In this document: piece after piece, positions 10,337 to 18,085 of the stretch
Layout of the letters: each line of letters starts with the position of its first letter
How positions within the stretch are numbered: position 1 is the first letter of the stretch
Origin: Rhizobium sp. Leaf262
Lineage (GTDB): Bacteria; Pseudomonadota; Alphaproteobacteria; Rhizobiales; Rhizobiaceae
Length of the DNA stretch: 64,000 bases
Assembly: GCF_001422245.1 (NCBI RefSeq)
Contig: NZ_LMMM01000016.1
Span: 63,242-127,241, forward strand
Direction of reading: 5' to 3'
The notes under the pieces: generated by a model
What the model was told of the DNA's origin: nothing
Database searches by the model: none
What the model saw: only the letters and a program-made list of their open reading frames with translations
Translations under genes and position numbers: made by a program

Positions 10337-11464
10337 TTACTGGCCCGTGCAATGCATATGCGTCGGGTTGCATACAGTAGCGAATGTACCGCAGCCGATT
10401 GACGTCGGTGGTGTGACCGTCGCCTGCGGAGCGGCGGCGGCGCCACTGCAAACGATCGGAATACCCGTTGAGCAAATCGGCGTCAGGGTTACCTGGCAAA
10501 CAGGCGTCAGCGTGATGCTCTGCTGCTGCTGAGGTGCTGCTGCCTGCTGCACTCCGGCAGCGCCATTGCAGATGATGGGGACGCCGGTTGCCGGGCAGAT
10601 CGGCGTGAGATTGGTAATCTGGCAAACAGGTGTCAGCGTGATGCCCTGCTGTTGCTGGGGCGGTGTTGCCTGCTGCACTCCGGCAGCGCCGTGGCAAATA
10701 ACGGGAACGCCGGTCGGTGGGCAAATCGGTGTGATGTTGGTGATCTGGCAAACGGGCGTCAGTGTAATGTTCTGTTGCTGCTGGGGCATTTCAGCCTGCG
10801 GTGCTGCCGCAGCGCCGCTGCAGATGATCGGAATGCCTGTGGAGCAGACTGGCGTCAGTGTGATGCTCTGCTGTTGCTGCTGAGGTGCACCGGCCGGCTG
10901 AGGCGGCATGACTGTGAGTTGAGGGCAAGGATGGACAGCCGTGTGGCAACCGAGAAGACTGGTCGGCGGGCAGTGCCAATAAGCCGTTGGGCCAACGGTT
11001 CCCTGCTGGTCCTGAGCGGCTGGCGGCTGGCAATGCTGAACTGCGGTCTGGCAACCGAGCAGGCTGGTCTGTGGGCAGTGCCAGTAAGCTGTTGGCCCAA
11101 TCGTTCCCGGCTGGTTCTGGCCCGCTGGTGGTGGGCAAGGATGAACAGCCGTGTGGCAGCCGAGAAGACTGGTCGGCGGGCAATGCCAATAAGCCGTTGG
11201 GCCAACGGTTCCCTGCTGGCTCTGACCGGCAGGCGGCTGGCAATGTTGAACTGCGGTCTGGCAACCGAGAAGACTGGTTGGCGGGCAATGCCAATAAGCT
11301 GTTGGGCCGATTGGTTCCTGCTGGTTCTGACCGGCAGGCGGCTGGCAATGCTGAACCGCGGTCTGGCAACCGGGAAGGCTTGTTGGTGGGCAATGCCAGT
11401 AGGCCGTAGGGCCGATGATGGTTTGCGCGGCTGCCGGTTGGCAGCCAAATGAGGTGTAGGTCAT
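10337..11464 (-). CDS. Multi-core, Cys/Thr-rich RiPP precursor-like repeat protein
   Basis: This 375-residue protein is almost wholly repetitive. After 17 residues come five copies of a 35-residue unit (residues 18 to about 185) each with TAYWHC, TSLLGC (or TSLPGC) and TAVQHC (or TAVHPC). Then come four units of 32-42 residues (200-348) with TLTPVC, TNLTPIC and TGVPIIC, separated by QQQQ linkers, and a tail with TSIGC, TFATVC and THMHC. I count 30 Cys, essentially each with a Thr or Ser 2-6 residues before it, and no Lys or Arg. This is what a substrate for (methyl)lanthionine rings looks like. No classical leader or signal peptide is visible. A Cys-rich structural protein is the alternative. 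The start at 11464 is fixed by an in-frame stop two codons upstream. Confidence 0.8.
   Translation of the reverse strand: MTYTSFGCQPAAAQTIIGPTAYWHCPPTSLPGCQTAVQHCQPPAGQNQQEPIGPTAYWHCPPTSLLGCQTAVQHCQPPAGQSQQGTVGPTAYWHCPPTSLLGCHTAVHPCPPPAGQNQPGTIGPTAYWHCPQTSLLGCQTAVQHCQPPAAQDQQGTVGPTAYWHCPPTSLLGCHTAVHPCPQLTVMPPQPAGAPQQQQQSITLTPVCSTGIPIICSGAAAAPQAEMPQQQQNITLTPVCQITNITPICPPTGVPVICHGAAGVQQATPPQQQQGITLTPVCQITNLTPICPATGVPIICNGAAGVQQAAAPQQQQSITLTPVCQVTLTPICSTGIPIVCSGAAAAPQATVTPPTSIGCGTFATVCNPTHMHCTGQ
10421..10867 (-). repeat. Type B tandem repeats of the precursor (4 units)
   Basis: Four coding repeats of about 96-126 bases, with translated core TLTPVC-(QITNLTPIC)-TGVPIIC followed by a Gly-Ala-rich stretch and a QQQQ linker. 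The first unit lacks the middle TxxTPIC block, so the units differ in ring number (2 or 3 Cys). Confidence 0.9.
10910..11413 (-). repeat. Type A tandem repeats of the precursor (5 units of 105 bp)
   Basis: Five coding repeats with a period of 105 bases (35 residues), three Cys each. Copies 1, 2 and 4 end TAVQHC and copies 3 and 5 end TAVHPC, an alternating pattern that suggests duplication of a two-unit block. The fifth copy is cut short before a Pro/Gln linker. Confidence 0.93.
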
Positions 11465-11556
11465 CGATCAATTCCCGTGTTTTTCGTTAAGGGAGCTCTG
11501 TGACGCGTCTGGAGAGCGCAGCATGTCGATGGCAACCACCGGTAATTTCCTGACAT
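11461..11556 (-). CDS. 31-residue leader ORF coupled to the precursor gene
   Basis: A short frame begins at ATG 11556 behind a strong AAGGAG (10 bases before) and its TGA overlaps the precursor ATG by the ATGA arrangement. The product opens MSGNYRWLPSTCCALQTR and has no hydrophobic segment. The precursor's own ribosome binding site is weak (GGGAAT), so this frame may work as a translational coupler rather than make a useful peptide. It could also be chance. Confidence 0.4.
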   Translation of the reverse strand: MSGNYRWLPSTCCALQTRHRAPLTKNTGIDR

Positions 11557-11604
11557 TCTTCTAATTCTCCTTTGACGAGAAATTTTCTATTGTACTTTTT
11601 AAAG

Positions 11605-11632
11605 TTGTGCAATTAAAAAATACATTTATAAC
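11605..11632 (+). promoter_or_regulatory. Candidate promoter of the S8 protease gene
   Basis: TTGTGC (11605-11610) and TATAAC (11627-11632) are spaced by 16 bases in a strongly AT-rich stretch between the divergent precursor and protease genes. The -35 match is poor, so this is a guess. On the opposite strand TACAAT in the same stretch could be the -10 for the precursor transcript. Confidence 0.3.
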
Positions 11633-11741
11633 GAGTATTTGGAAAAATATAGTCGGATTGCGTGTAGGGATGAGACGATGAATTCCCAGCAAATGCGGCG
11701 TTTTCCGAAGTGTTCACCTCCCGGTTCAGGAGAAGATAGCC

Positions 11742-13337
11742 ATGACTTCCGATACAGCCGATATCAACGATGACGGCCCGGTTGAGCCGGGTCGCTCCTC
11801 TAGCCGCTTCATCATTTCACACCGCATGGCACCCTATCGCGATGGCCGCGCAAGGCGTTCCGCGAAGGGTAATTTCAGTGAGCGGCTGACGCGCACACTG
11901 GGTGGAGCGATGGATATCGTCAGCGACAACGGTGTGGAAAGAGACGACGTCCGCCGCGTGCTCGTCATCGACGCGGATGAGGCAGAGCTTCTGGCAAAGA
12001 CACGCGAGCTTTCGCCGGACACGATCGTGGAGCGGGAGGCCTTGCGTTGGCCTGCATCGTTGCGCATGGCCCCCTGGGGTACTCCAACGCCGATATCCTC
12101 GACATCGCAGGTGCAGTCGGTGGGCAATCCCCCGGTAAACACGAGTCCTTTTACGCTGACCGTGACGTCCGACGGGGTGCCGCTGGTGGGTGCGCAGGTT
12201 GAGCTTGGGCTGGCGGCTCTGACGCCGGGTGCGCAGCCCTCCAGCATCTGCGTTGCCACGGATGCGCAGGGTTCTGCCTCGTTTCAATTTGACGAGACGC
12301 AGTACGTTCCCGTCACCGCGCAGATTTCGCCGCACGGTTCGGCATGGTCCGGCATGCTCGTGCGACCCTTATCGGGCGGTACGATGGATCTCGGCTCTCT
12401 GCCAGCGTCGGGGCCGCTGGGATGGTGGCATCACCTGGCGGGTATCAGCGATTTCGATCTGCAGGCGGGTGCAGGCATCCGTGTGGGCGTCATCGATTCG
12501 GGGCTGGGGCCGCATGCCTATCTGGACCACATCGTTACGGCAGGCGCTTTCATCGATGGTGGTTTTCAACCTGGCGCTCTCGCTACTGCCGACGTGCTCT
12601 GGCACGGAACGCATGTATCGGGCCTCATCGGCGCTCGTCCGCCAGCCGATACCGGAGGATATGCCGGGTTGGCACCGGGGGCGGATATCTTCACTGCTCG
12701 GGTGTTTGCGCCGGGCAGGGGGGCAAACCAGGGTGATATTGCCGCAGCAATCGATGCCATGGTCAATGGCCACGAAGTCGATCTGATCAATCTTAGTCTG
12801 GGAGGCGCGGCCTCCGCCATCGAATATGACGCCGTGCTCGCCGCATATGGTCGCGGTGCGCTCTGTATCTGTGCGGCAGGAAACGATTTCGGCAAGCCCG
12901 TGCTTGCTCCTGCCAGTTACCCGCTGTCGGTGGCGGTGTCCGCTGTCACGATGCCGGGCACATTTCCTGTCAGCAACCTCGCCAACCTCACGCGGCCAGC
13001 GCAGCCGGATCATTATGGCACGGGCGGTCTTTTCCTGCCGACATACTCCAATGTCGGCCGGCAGATGGCGGTGACCGCGGGTGGCTCGGCCGTCATTTCC
13101 GCGGTTCCGGCAACGACCGACGATCCTGCGCCCTATGCGGATATGTCCGGCACATCCATGGCCACGCCCGTCACAACGGGTGCGCTTGCTGCCAGATTGT
13201 CGCAGGATGCGGTCTATAACACCCTGCAACGAACATCCGCCCGGGCAAAATATGCACGTTCGATTCTGGAGCAGAGCGCGCTTAACATAGGTCTGGCCCA
13301 ACAATACCAAGGTCACGGGCTGAGCCGCAGCCGCTAG
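11742..13337 (+). CDS. Subtilisin-like S8 serine protease with internal I9-like prodomain, no signal peptide
   Basis: This 531-residue protease carries the catalytic triad Asp252 (VGVIDSGLG), His288 (HGTHVSGLIG) and Ser472 (SGTSMATP), with oxyanion Asn381 (CAAGND). Residues 60-103 look like an inhibitor-I9 prodomain (DVRRVLVIDADE ... TIVEREALRW), and 130-205 like a carboxypeptidase-regulatory or beta-sandwich domain (TVTSDGVPLVGAQVEL). The N-terminus is polar, so the enzyme probably stays in the cytoplasm unless exported by a non-classical route. It is divergent from the repeat precursor and is the natural candidate for its maturation protease, as LanP is in classical lanthipeptide clusters. 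The ATG at 11742 has a good AGGAGAAGATAGCC. Confidence 0.88.
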   Translation: MTSDTADINDDGPVEPGRSSSRFIISHRMAPYRDGRARRSAKGNFSERLTRTLGGAMDIVSDNGVERDDVRRVLVIDADEAELLAKTRELSPDTIVEREALRWPASLRMAPWGTPTPISSTSQVQSVGNPPVNTSPFTLTVTSDGVPLVGAQVELGLAALTPGAQPSSICVATDAQGSASFQFDETQYVPVTAQISPHGSAWSGMLVRPLSGGTMDLGSLPASGPLGWWHHLAGISDFDLQAGAGIRVGVIDSGLGPHAYLDHIVTAGAFIDGGFQPGALATADVLWHGTHVSGLIGARPPADTGGYAGLAPGADIFTARVFAPGRGANQGDIAAAIDAMVNGHEVDLINLSLGGAASAIEYDAVLAAYGRGALCICAAGNDFGKPVLAPASYPLSVAVSAVTMPGTFPVSNLANLTRPAQPDHYGTGGLFLPTYSNVGRQMAVTAGGSAVISAVPATTDDPAPYADMSGTSMATPVTTGALAARLSQDAVYNTLQRTSARAKYARSILEQSALNIGLAQQYQGHGLSRSR

Positions 13338-13367
13338 ACAGGGATGACCCGACCGACCCATCACCAA

Positions 13368-13407
13368 GCGGTGCCATTCGATCTCGAGGGATGTCGAATG
13401 GCACCGC
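13368..13407 (+). other. Perfect 14-bp inverted repeat between protease and I9-like gene
   Basis: gcggtgccattcga (13368-13381) and tcgaatggcaccgc (13394-13407) form a 14-bp stem with a 12-base loop. No T tract follows, so it is not a classical terminator; it could stabilise the protease mRNA end, act as a processing site, or be an operator for the next gene. Confidence 0.75.
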
Positions 13408-13441
13408 CATGTGCGATACTCCGCGCTCCACGGAGGACGAC

Positions 13442-13660
13442 ATGACCGAATCGGAAAAAATCTACCTCATCACCTTCCGCCACGACGCTCCTCAGCCGCC
13501 AGACTGGCAATCCAACCTGTCGAAAATTCCCGGCCTGAGGCTGTTATCCACGACAGGCCGTTACGCCCGGATCACCTGCACCGCCGAAACCCTGACCAAA
13601 GCTCGCGCAACGCTGGGGCAGGACGCCATCATAGAAGAGGAAATTCCTCGATATTTTTGA
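13442..13660 (+). CDS. Stand-alone inhibitor-I9-like protein (72 residues)
   Basis: The protein starts at ATG 13442 behind a strong GGAGG with 5-base spacing. It begins with a beta strand (IYLITFRHD), has a middle LLSTTGRYARITCTAETL and ends QDAIIEEEIPRYF. That ending parallels the end of the S8 protease's internal prodomain (PDTIVEREALRW), the hallmark of subtilisin propeptide / I9 inhibitors. Free-standing I9 proteins (for example yeast Pbi2) act as chaperones or inhibitors of subtilisins. Placed 104 bases after the protease, it is probably a cognate inhibitor or folding aid that keeps an intracellular protease in check. The assignment rests on a short motif and context. Confidence 0.65.
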   Translation: MTESEKIYLITFRHDAPQPPDWQSNLSKIPGLRLLSTTGRYARITCTAETLTKARATLGQDAIIEEEIPRYF

Positions 13661-13736
13661 TGGTTCAGCGCAATGACCTACATGCCGGGTGATCACGGAC
13701 ATATTCTGCTGAAAATTTGAATGATGTGGAGATGAG

Positions 13737-13812
13737 TGGTGGGCGATGAGAGACTCGAACTCCCGACATCCTCGGTGTAAACGAGGCGCTCTACCAACTG
13801 AGCTAATCGCCC
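13737..13812 (-). tRNA. tRNA-Val (anticodon TAC)
   Basis: A 76-base cloverleaf including the encoded CCA: acceptor GGGCGAT pairs with ATCGCCC, the D arm carries AGCTCAGTTGGTAGAGC, the anticodon loop is TTTACAC (TAC), and the T arm has GTTCGAACC. It lies 76 bases beyond the RiPP-type cluster and could be its integration site. Confidence 0.97.
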
Positions 13813-14270
13813 TTCGCGTCTTGCGGATCGTGTCCGCCGCGTCGGTGGCCGTGATGTATTGGTATCGGAAAAAAACCGCAAGAGCTTTTGTGAAGTTTTT
13901 TTGTTTTTTTCGATTTTTATGAAAGCCGAACTGTGACCGGCGGTGCCAAGACCTTTCAGAATGCCAAGCGAAAAGGGAGTTTGGCGCGTCCTGCGGAGCG
14001 CTCGACCTTTTCCACAGACATAAAGAGCGCTTTGTTGCAGCAGGCGCGATGCATATGGAGCGAAAGGTTGGGCCGATGAACCTCGCGCACTGAAAATTCC
14101 AGCGAGTCACCCTTTTTATTTGCCCGTCTGCTCTCGCGTTGAGACGCTGTGGATAAGTGCGGTGCGGCGGCAACAAAAAACGATGGAAGAAAAAGTGCCG
14201 GGAAACCGGGCCTTCCGGAAGCTTTGTGAAATCAAAATGACGAAGCTTATTCTTTTGTCGTGAAAGCTGC
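13813..14270. other. Intergenic region with no recognised gene
   Basis: I see no coding frame with a ribosome binding site. A T-rich stretch lies at 13890-13920 and a small GC dyad (ccgggccttccgg) near 14203-14216. The open frame on the minus strand here runs through tRNA-Val and is not credible. Confidence 0.6.
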
Positions 14271-14299
14271 TTGACACCCCAACGCGAACGCCTTAGTTA
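14271..14299 (+). promoter_or_regulatory. Promoter of the tRNA-Asp pair
   Basis: TTGACA (14271-14276) and TAGTTA (14294-14299) with an exact 17-base spacer, 64 bases before the first tRNA. The perfect -35 fits a highly expressed stable RNA. Confidence 0.7.
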
Positions 14300-14362
14300 G
14301 CCGCTCAACGAACAGCCGAGGCGAGTTCGTAAGACCGGTTTCGGCCAGTCTTTAGGGAATGT

Positions 14363-14439
14363 GCGGGTGTAGCTCAGTTGGTTAGAGTGCCGGCCTGTCA
14401 CGCCGGAGGTCGCGGGTTCGAGCCCCGTCACTCGCGCCA
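14363..14439 (+). tRNA. tRNA-Asp (anticodon GTC), copy 1
   Basis: A 77-base cloverleaf with encoded CCA: acceptor GCGGGTG with CACTCGC, anticodon stem GGCCT/…, loop CTGTCAC giving GTC, and GGTTCGAGCCC in the T arm. Confidence 0.97.
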
Positions 14440-14484
14440 TTCCTTCCTCGAGATCTACGGACTTCCAACAGTCCGACATAATGC

Positions 14485-14561
14485 GCGGGTGTAGCTCAGT
14501 TGGTTAGAGTGCCGGCCTGTCACGCCGGAGGTCGCGGGTTCGAGCCCCGTCACTCGCGCCA
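14485..14561 (+). tRNA. tRNA-Asp (anticodon GTC), copy 2
   Basis: Identical in sequence to the copy at 14363-14439 and separated from it by 45 bases, so a tandem duplication transcribed from one promoter. Confidence 0.97.
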
Positions 14562-15067
14562 TTTCTTCTTCTCAGCAAGTTGAAATGTCTCAAACAGTGA
14601 TTTGACGCCAGGCGTCTTCCCCAAACTTTTCACATATTACCGCATCTGATGCTGATGCTTGTTCAGTCTTGTGCTGCGCGCGAAAAGGGTATTCCCGTAT
14701 CCCCACGATGTAATTTTTGGCAGCAGAAGGGCGTGATTTCTTGTGCCCTTTCGTCATGTTTTAACGGGTCAGCCGCTGAGAAAATCATCTATCTTTTCTC
14801 CTGTGATCATGCGACAAAACTTCTATCTTAGGAAGCGCTTTAATTTGCGTCTTCCCAAAGAGTTAGCGGTGATTTTCGCGGTCTGTGATGGATGATTTAG
14901 GTGGCATCTGGTCTGCTCGAGTTCACGATTGACCTGAAATGACACTTAAATGCTTGCAGAGAGAGCGTGGCTGGGATAACCACTGCGGCGTTGCAACATA
15001 ATTTCGACCCTACGGATTCTCATCCAAAAGGGATATGCTCGACGCTCGTTCGAGTAAGGAAGAGACA
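14562..15067. other. Intergenic region upstream of the nuo operon
   Basis: This 506-base AT-richer stretch must hold the tRNA terminator and the nuo promoter. A short GACGC-cag-GCGTC hairpin near 14604-14616 is followed by a pyrimidine run and may end the tRNA transcript. I could not find a -35/-10 pair for nuoA that I would defend. Confidence 0.55.
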
Positions 15068-15433
15068 ATGACTGAACTCCTCAGTTCCTACATTCCGATC
15101 GCAATCTTCATTGGTATCGCGCTTGTCATCGGTCTGGCGCTGTTGATTGCGCCTTTCGCCGTTGCCTACAAGAACCCCGACCCGGAAAAGCTGTCTGCCT
15201 TCGAGTGCGGTTTCAATGCGTTCGACGACGCACGCATGAAGTTCGACATTCGCTTCTATCTGGTGTCGATTCTGTTCATCATCTTCGACCTCGAAGTCGC
15301 CTTCCTGTTCCCGTGGGCTGTGTCCTTCGGTGAAATCGGCTGGTTCGGTTTCTGGTCCATGATGGTTTTCCTCGGCGTTCTCACCATCGGCTTTATCTAT
15401 GAATGGAAGAAGGGGGCACTGGAATGGGCGTAG
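15068..15433 (+). CDS. nuoA: NADH-quinone oxidoreductase subunit A
   Basis: A 121-residue inner-membrane subunit of complex I with three transmembrane helices, the conserved loop [24 protein letters not shown] (read across residues 40-62; the Cys-Gly-Phe part is invariant), and [11 protein letters not shown]. The start at 15068 follows AAGGAAGAGACA; the upstream in-frame ATG at 15035 would add a non-conserved tail. It opens the operon and its end overlaps the region of the nuoB start by 10 bases. Confidence 0.97.
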   Translation: MTELLSSYIPIAIFIGIALVIGLALLIAPFAVAYKNPDPEKLSAFECGFNAFDDARMKFDIRFYLVSILFIIFDLEVAFLFPWAVSFGEIGWFGFWSMMVFLGVLTIGFIYEWKKGALEWA

Positions 15434-16008
15434 TTCAGAACGACACCACGCTTGTCGCGCCAAAGCCCAAGGGCATCATCGATCCTTCGACGGGCAAGCC
15501 TGTCGGCAGCGATGACGGCTATTTTACCGAAATCAACGACGAGCTTGCAGACAAGGGTTTTCTGGTCACGTCCACGGACGAGCTGATCACCTGGGCGCGC
15601 ACTGGCTCCTTGATGTGGATGCAGTTCGGTCTGGCCTGCTGCGCCGTTGAAGGTCTGATGCAGGCTTCCGGCCCACGTTACGACATGGAACGCTTCGGCG
15701 TTGCACCGCGTGCATCACCGCGCCAGTCGGACGTCATGATCGTTGCCGGCACGCTCACCAACAAGATGGCGCCTGCGCTTCGCAAGGTCTATGACCAGAT
15801 GCCGGAGCCGCGTTACGTGATCTCGATGGGCTCCTGCGCCAATGGCGGCGGTTATTACCATTATTCCTACGCCGTCGTGCGTGGTTGCGACCGTGTGGTT
15901 CCCGTCGATATCTACGTGCCGGGCTGTCCCCCCACGGCGGAGGCGCTGCTTTACGGCGTGCTTCTGCTGCAAAAGAAAATCCGGCGTACCGGTACGATCG
16001 AGCGTTAA
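15424..16008 (+). CDS. nuoB: NADH-quinone oxidoreductase subunit B
   Basis: A 194-residue peripheral-arm subunit that binds iron-sulfur cluster N2, the last electron carrier before quinone. The tandem cysteines lie in [10 protein letters not shown], with further ligands in [11 protein letters not shown] and [12 protein letters not shown] use the ATG at 15424, where the rhizobial protein MGVVQNDTT begins; it overlaps the last codons of nuoA by 10 bases. Confidence 0.97.
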   Translation: MGVVQNDTTLVAPKPKGIIDPSTGKPVGSDDGYFTEINDELADKGFLVTSTDELITWARTGSLMWMQFGLACCAVEGLMQASGPRYDMERFGVAPRASPRQSDVMIVAGTLTNKMAPALRKVYDQMPEPRYVISMGSCANGGGYYHYSYAVVRGCDRVVPVDIYVPGCPPTAEALLYGVLLLQKKIRRTGTIER

Positions 16009-16025
16009 GGGCAGAGGACTTACAA

Positions 16026-16628
16026 ATGAGCGAAGCTCTCAACGATCTCTCCGCCTATGTGCAGGAAGCACGCGGTTCCCTGGTGGAATCCGCGGTCATT
16101 GCTTATGACGAACTGACGCTGAACACCACGCCTGAAAACGTTATCGCGCTGTTGACCTTCCTGCGTGACGACGTGCAGTGCGCTTTCGTCAACATCATCG
16201 ATATCTGTGGTGTAGACTGGCCGAGCCGCGAAAAGCGTTTTGACGTCGTCTATCATCTGCTGTCGCCGCGCCAGAACCTGCGCGTTCGCATCAAGCTTCA
16301 GGTGGCGGAAGACGAAGCCGTTCCTTCGGCGACCTCCGTTTTCTACGGTGCAGAATGGTTCGAGCGCGAAGCATGGGACATGTACGGCATTCCATTCGAA
16401 GGCCATTCTGACCTGCGTCGCATTCTGACCGACTACGGTTTTGAAGGTCATCCGCTGCGCAAGGATTTCCCGGTCACGGGCTTTGTGGAAGTGCGCTATG
16501 ATGACGTGTTGAAGCGCGTTCTCTACGAGCCGGTCGAGCTGAAGCAGGAATTCCGTAATTTCGACTTTCTCTCCCCTTGGGAAGGAACAGACTATGTTCT
16601 TCCGGGCGATGAAAAGGCTAAGCCATGA
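16026..16628 (+). CDS. nuoC: NADH-quinone oxidoreductase subunit C
   Basis: A 200-residue 30-kDa-type subunit of the peripheral arm, with the family block [20 protein letters not shown] followed by [17 protein letters not shown]. The ATG at 16026 begins [11 protein letters not shown] and follows nuoB by 17 bases; a longer open frame upstream overlaps nuoB out of frame and is not family sequence. NuoC and NuoD are separate proteins here, unlike the fused form of enterobacteria. Confidence 0.97.
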   Translation: MSEALNDLSAYVQEARGSLVESAVIAYDELTLNTTPENVIALLTFLRDDVQCAFVNIIDICGVDWPSREKRFDVVYHLLSPRQNLRVRIKLQVAEDEAVPSATSVFYGAEWFEREAWDMYGIPFEGHSDLRRILTDYGFEGHPLRKDFPVTGFVEVRYDDVLKRVLYEPVELKQEFRNFDFLSPWEGTDYVLPGDEKAKP

Positions 16629-17815
16629 CAGAACATAACGTTCGCAATTTTACGATCAACTTCGGCCCGGAACATCCTTCCGCGCACGGCGTGTTGCGTC
16701 TCGTCCTCGAGCTCGACGGCGAAATCGTCGAGCGCGTCGATCCGCATATCGGCCTGCTGCACCGCGGCACGGAAAAGCTGATCGAGACCAAGACCTATCT
16801 TCAAGCTTTGCCCTATTTCGACCGCCTCGACTACGTTGCGCCGATGAACCAGGAGCATGCCTTCTCGCTGGCAGTTGAAAAGCTTCTCGGTCTTGAGATT
16901 CCGATGCGTGGCCAGTTGATCCGCGTCCTGTTCTCCGAGATTGGCCGCATTCTGTCGCACATCATGAACGTCACGACGCAGGCCATGGACGTGGGCGCGA
17001 TGACGCCACCCGTCTGGGGCTTCGAAGAGCGCGAAAAGCTGATGGTGTTTTACGAGCGCGCTTCGGGTGCCCGTCTGCACGCCGCCTATTTCCGTCCCGG
17101 TGGCGTTCATCAGGACCTGCCGCCTGAACTGGTGGACGATATCGGCAAATGGTGCGATCCATTCATCACCGTTCTCGACAATATCGAAGGCCTGTTGACG
17201 GATAACCGCATCTACAAGCAGCGTAACGTTGATATCGGCGTCGTGTCTCTGGAAGATGCCTTTGCCTGGGGCTTTACCGGCGTCATGGTTCGTGGTTCGG
17301 GCGCTGCCTGGGACTTGCGCCGCGCGCAGCCTTACGAGTGCTATTCCGATCTCGAATTCGACATTCCCGTCGGCAAGAACGGCGACTGTTATGACCGTTA
17401 CCTGATCCGCATGCAGGAAATGCGCGAATCGGTAAAGATCATGAAACAGTGCGTCGAGCTGTTGCAGGGCAAGCATCGCATTGGTGCTGTGTCATCGCTG
17501 GATGGCAAGGTCGTTCCGCCCAAGCGTGGCGAAATGAAGCGTTCGATGGAAGCGCTGATCCACCACTTCAAGCTTTACACCGAAGGCTATCACGTTCCGG
17601 CTGGCGAAGTGTACGCAGCCGTCGAAGCGCCAAAGGGCGAGTTCGGCGTCTATGTCGTTGCCGATGGTTCAAACAAGCCTTACCGTTGCAAGATCCGCGC
17701 TCCGGGTTATGCGCATCTGCAAGCAATGGACTTCCTTTGCAAAGGCCATCAGCTTGCCGACGTCACCGCTGTTCTCGGCTCTCTCGACATCGTGTTCGGG
17801 GAGGTTGACCGCTGA
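16625..17815 (+). CDS. nuoD: NADH-quinone oxidoreductase subunit D
   Basis: A 396-residue 49-kDa-type subunit that helps form the quinone pocket: [14 protein letters not shown] with the conserved His, [23 protein letters not shown] and the C-terminal DIVFGEVDR. The ATG overlaps the nuoC stop by 4 bases. Its TGA overlaps the start of a small rhizobial gene by one base (TGATG). Confidence 0.98.
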   Translation: MTEHNVRNFTINFGPEHPSAHGVLRLVLELDGEIVERVDPHIGLLHRGTEKLIETKTYLQALPYFDRLDYVAPMNQEHAFSLAVEKLLGLEIPMRGQLIRVLFSEIGRILSHIMNVTTQAMDVGAMTPPVWGFEEREKLMVFYERASGARLHAAYFRPGGVHQDLPPELVDDIGKWCDPFITVLDNIEGLLTDNRIYKQRNVDIGVVSLEDAFAWGFTGVMVRGSGAAWDLRRAQPYECYSDLEFDIPVGKNGDCYDRYLIRMQEMRESVKIMKQCVELLQGKHRIGAVSSLDGKVVPPKRGEMKRSMEALIHHFKLYTEGYHVPAGEVYAAVEAPKGEFGVYVVADGSNKPYRCKIRAPGYAHLQAMDFLCKGHQLADVTAVLGSLDIVFGEVDR

Positions 17816-18069
17816 TGCGTTTGCCGCTGGCCACTTCGGCTTTTCTTGCTGCGACTGCACCGCTCTTCGCCCAAACGGCGCAAGAGAGTGTTCCGTCGCA
17901 ATCAAGCGGCGGTTCATCAACTGTCAAGCAGCTTCTGTCACAAGGATACGAGATCAAGTCCTCGCTTCCTAATGGCGGAAAATTCATTGTGTTCATGCAA
18001 AAAGACAAAGCGGCCTATGCCTGCGAATTCGTCACGGTGACGAAATCGCGGTGCGAGTCGCTCAATTGA
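17815..18069 (+). CDS. Small exported protein encoded between nuoD and nuoE
   Basis: An 84-residue protein with a probable signal peptide ([20 protein letters not shown]) and a mature part of about 64 residues that ends with a compact domain containing two cysteines (AACEF-like YACEF and SRCES), which could form a disulfide in the periplasm. It starts on the last base of the nuoD stop codon and ends 16 bases before nuoE, so it is embedded in the operon. I do not recognise a family function. Translational coupling to nuoD suggests co-production with complex I, perhaps as an assembly or periplasmic accessory factor; that part is inference. Confidence 0.7.
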   Translation: MRLPLATSAFLAATAPLFAQTAQESVPSQSSGGSSTVKQLLSQGYEIKSSLPNGGKFIVFMQKDKAAYACEFVTVTKSRCESLN

Positions 18070-18085
18070 TGGGGCGTGAGGAAGT

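Noticed and set aside
10421..11413. Repeat array as a possible CRISPR
   Set aside because: The units are 96-126 bases, coding and similar along their whole length, with no unique spacers and no cas genes.
11678..11773. 31-codon plus-strand frame just before the S8 protease
   Set aside because: It overlaps the protease start out of frame; the protease has its own strong ribosome binding site inside it, and nothing supports a product.
13544..14176. 210-codon minus-strand frame
   Set aside because: It runs through tRNA-Val and the T-rich spacer and overlaps the I9-like gene; no ribosome binding site or family pattern.
14649..14831. 60-codon frame before nuoA
   Set aside because: No ribosome binding site, mixed composition, and it ends in the AT-rich nuo leader.
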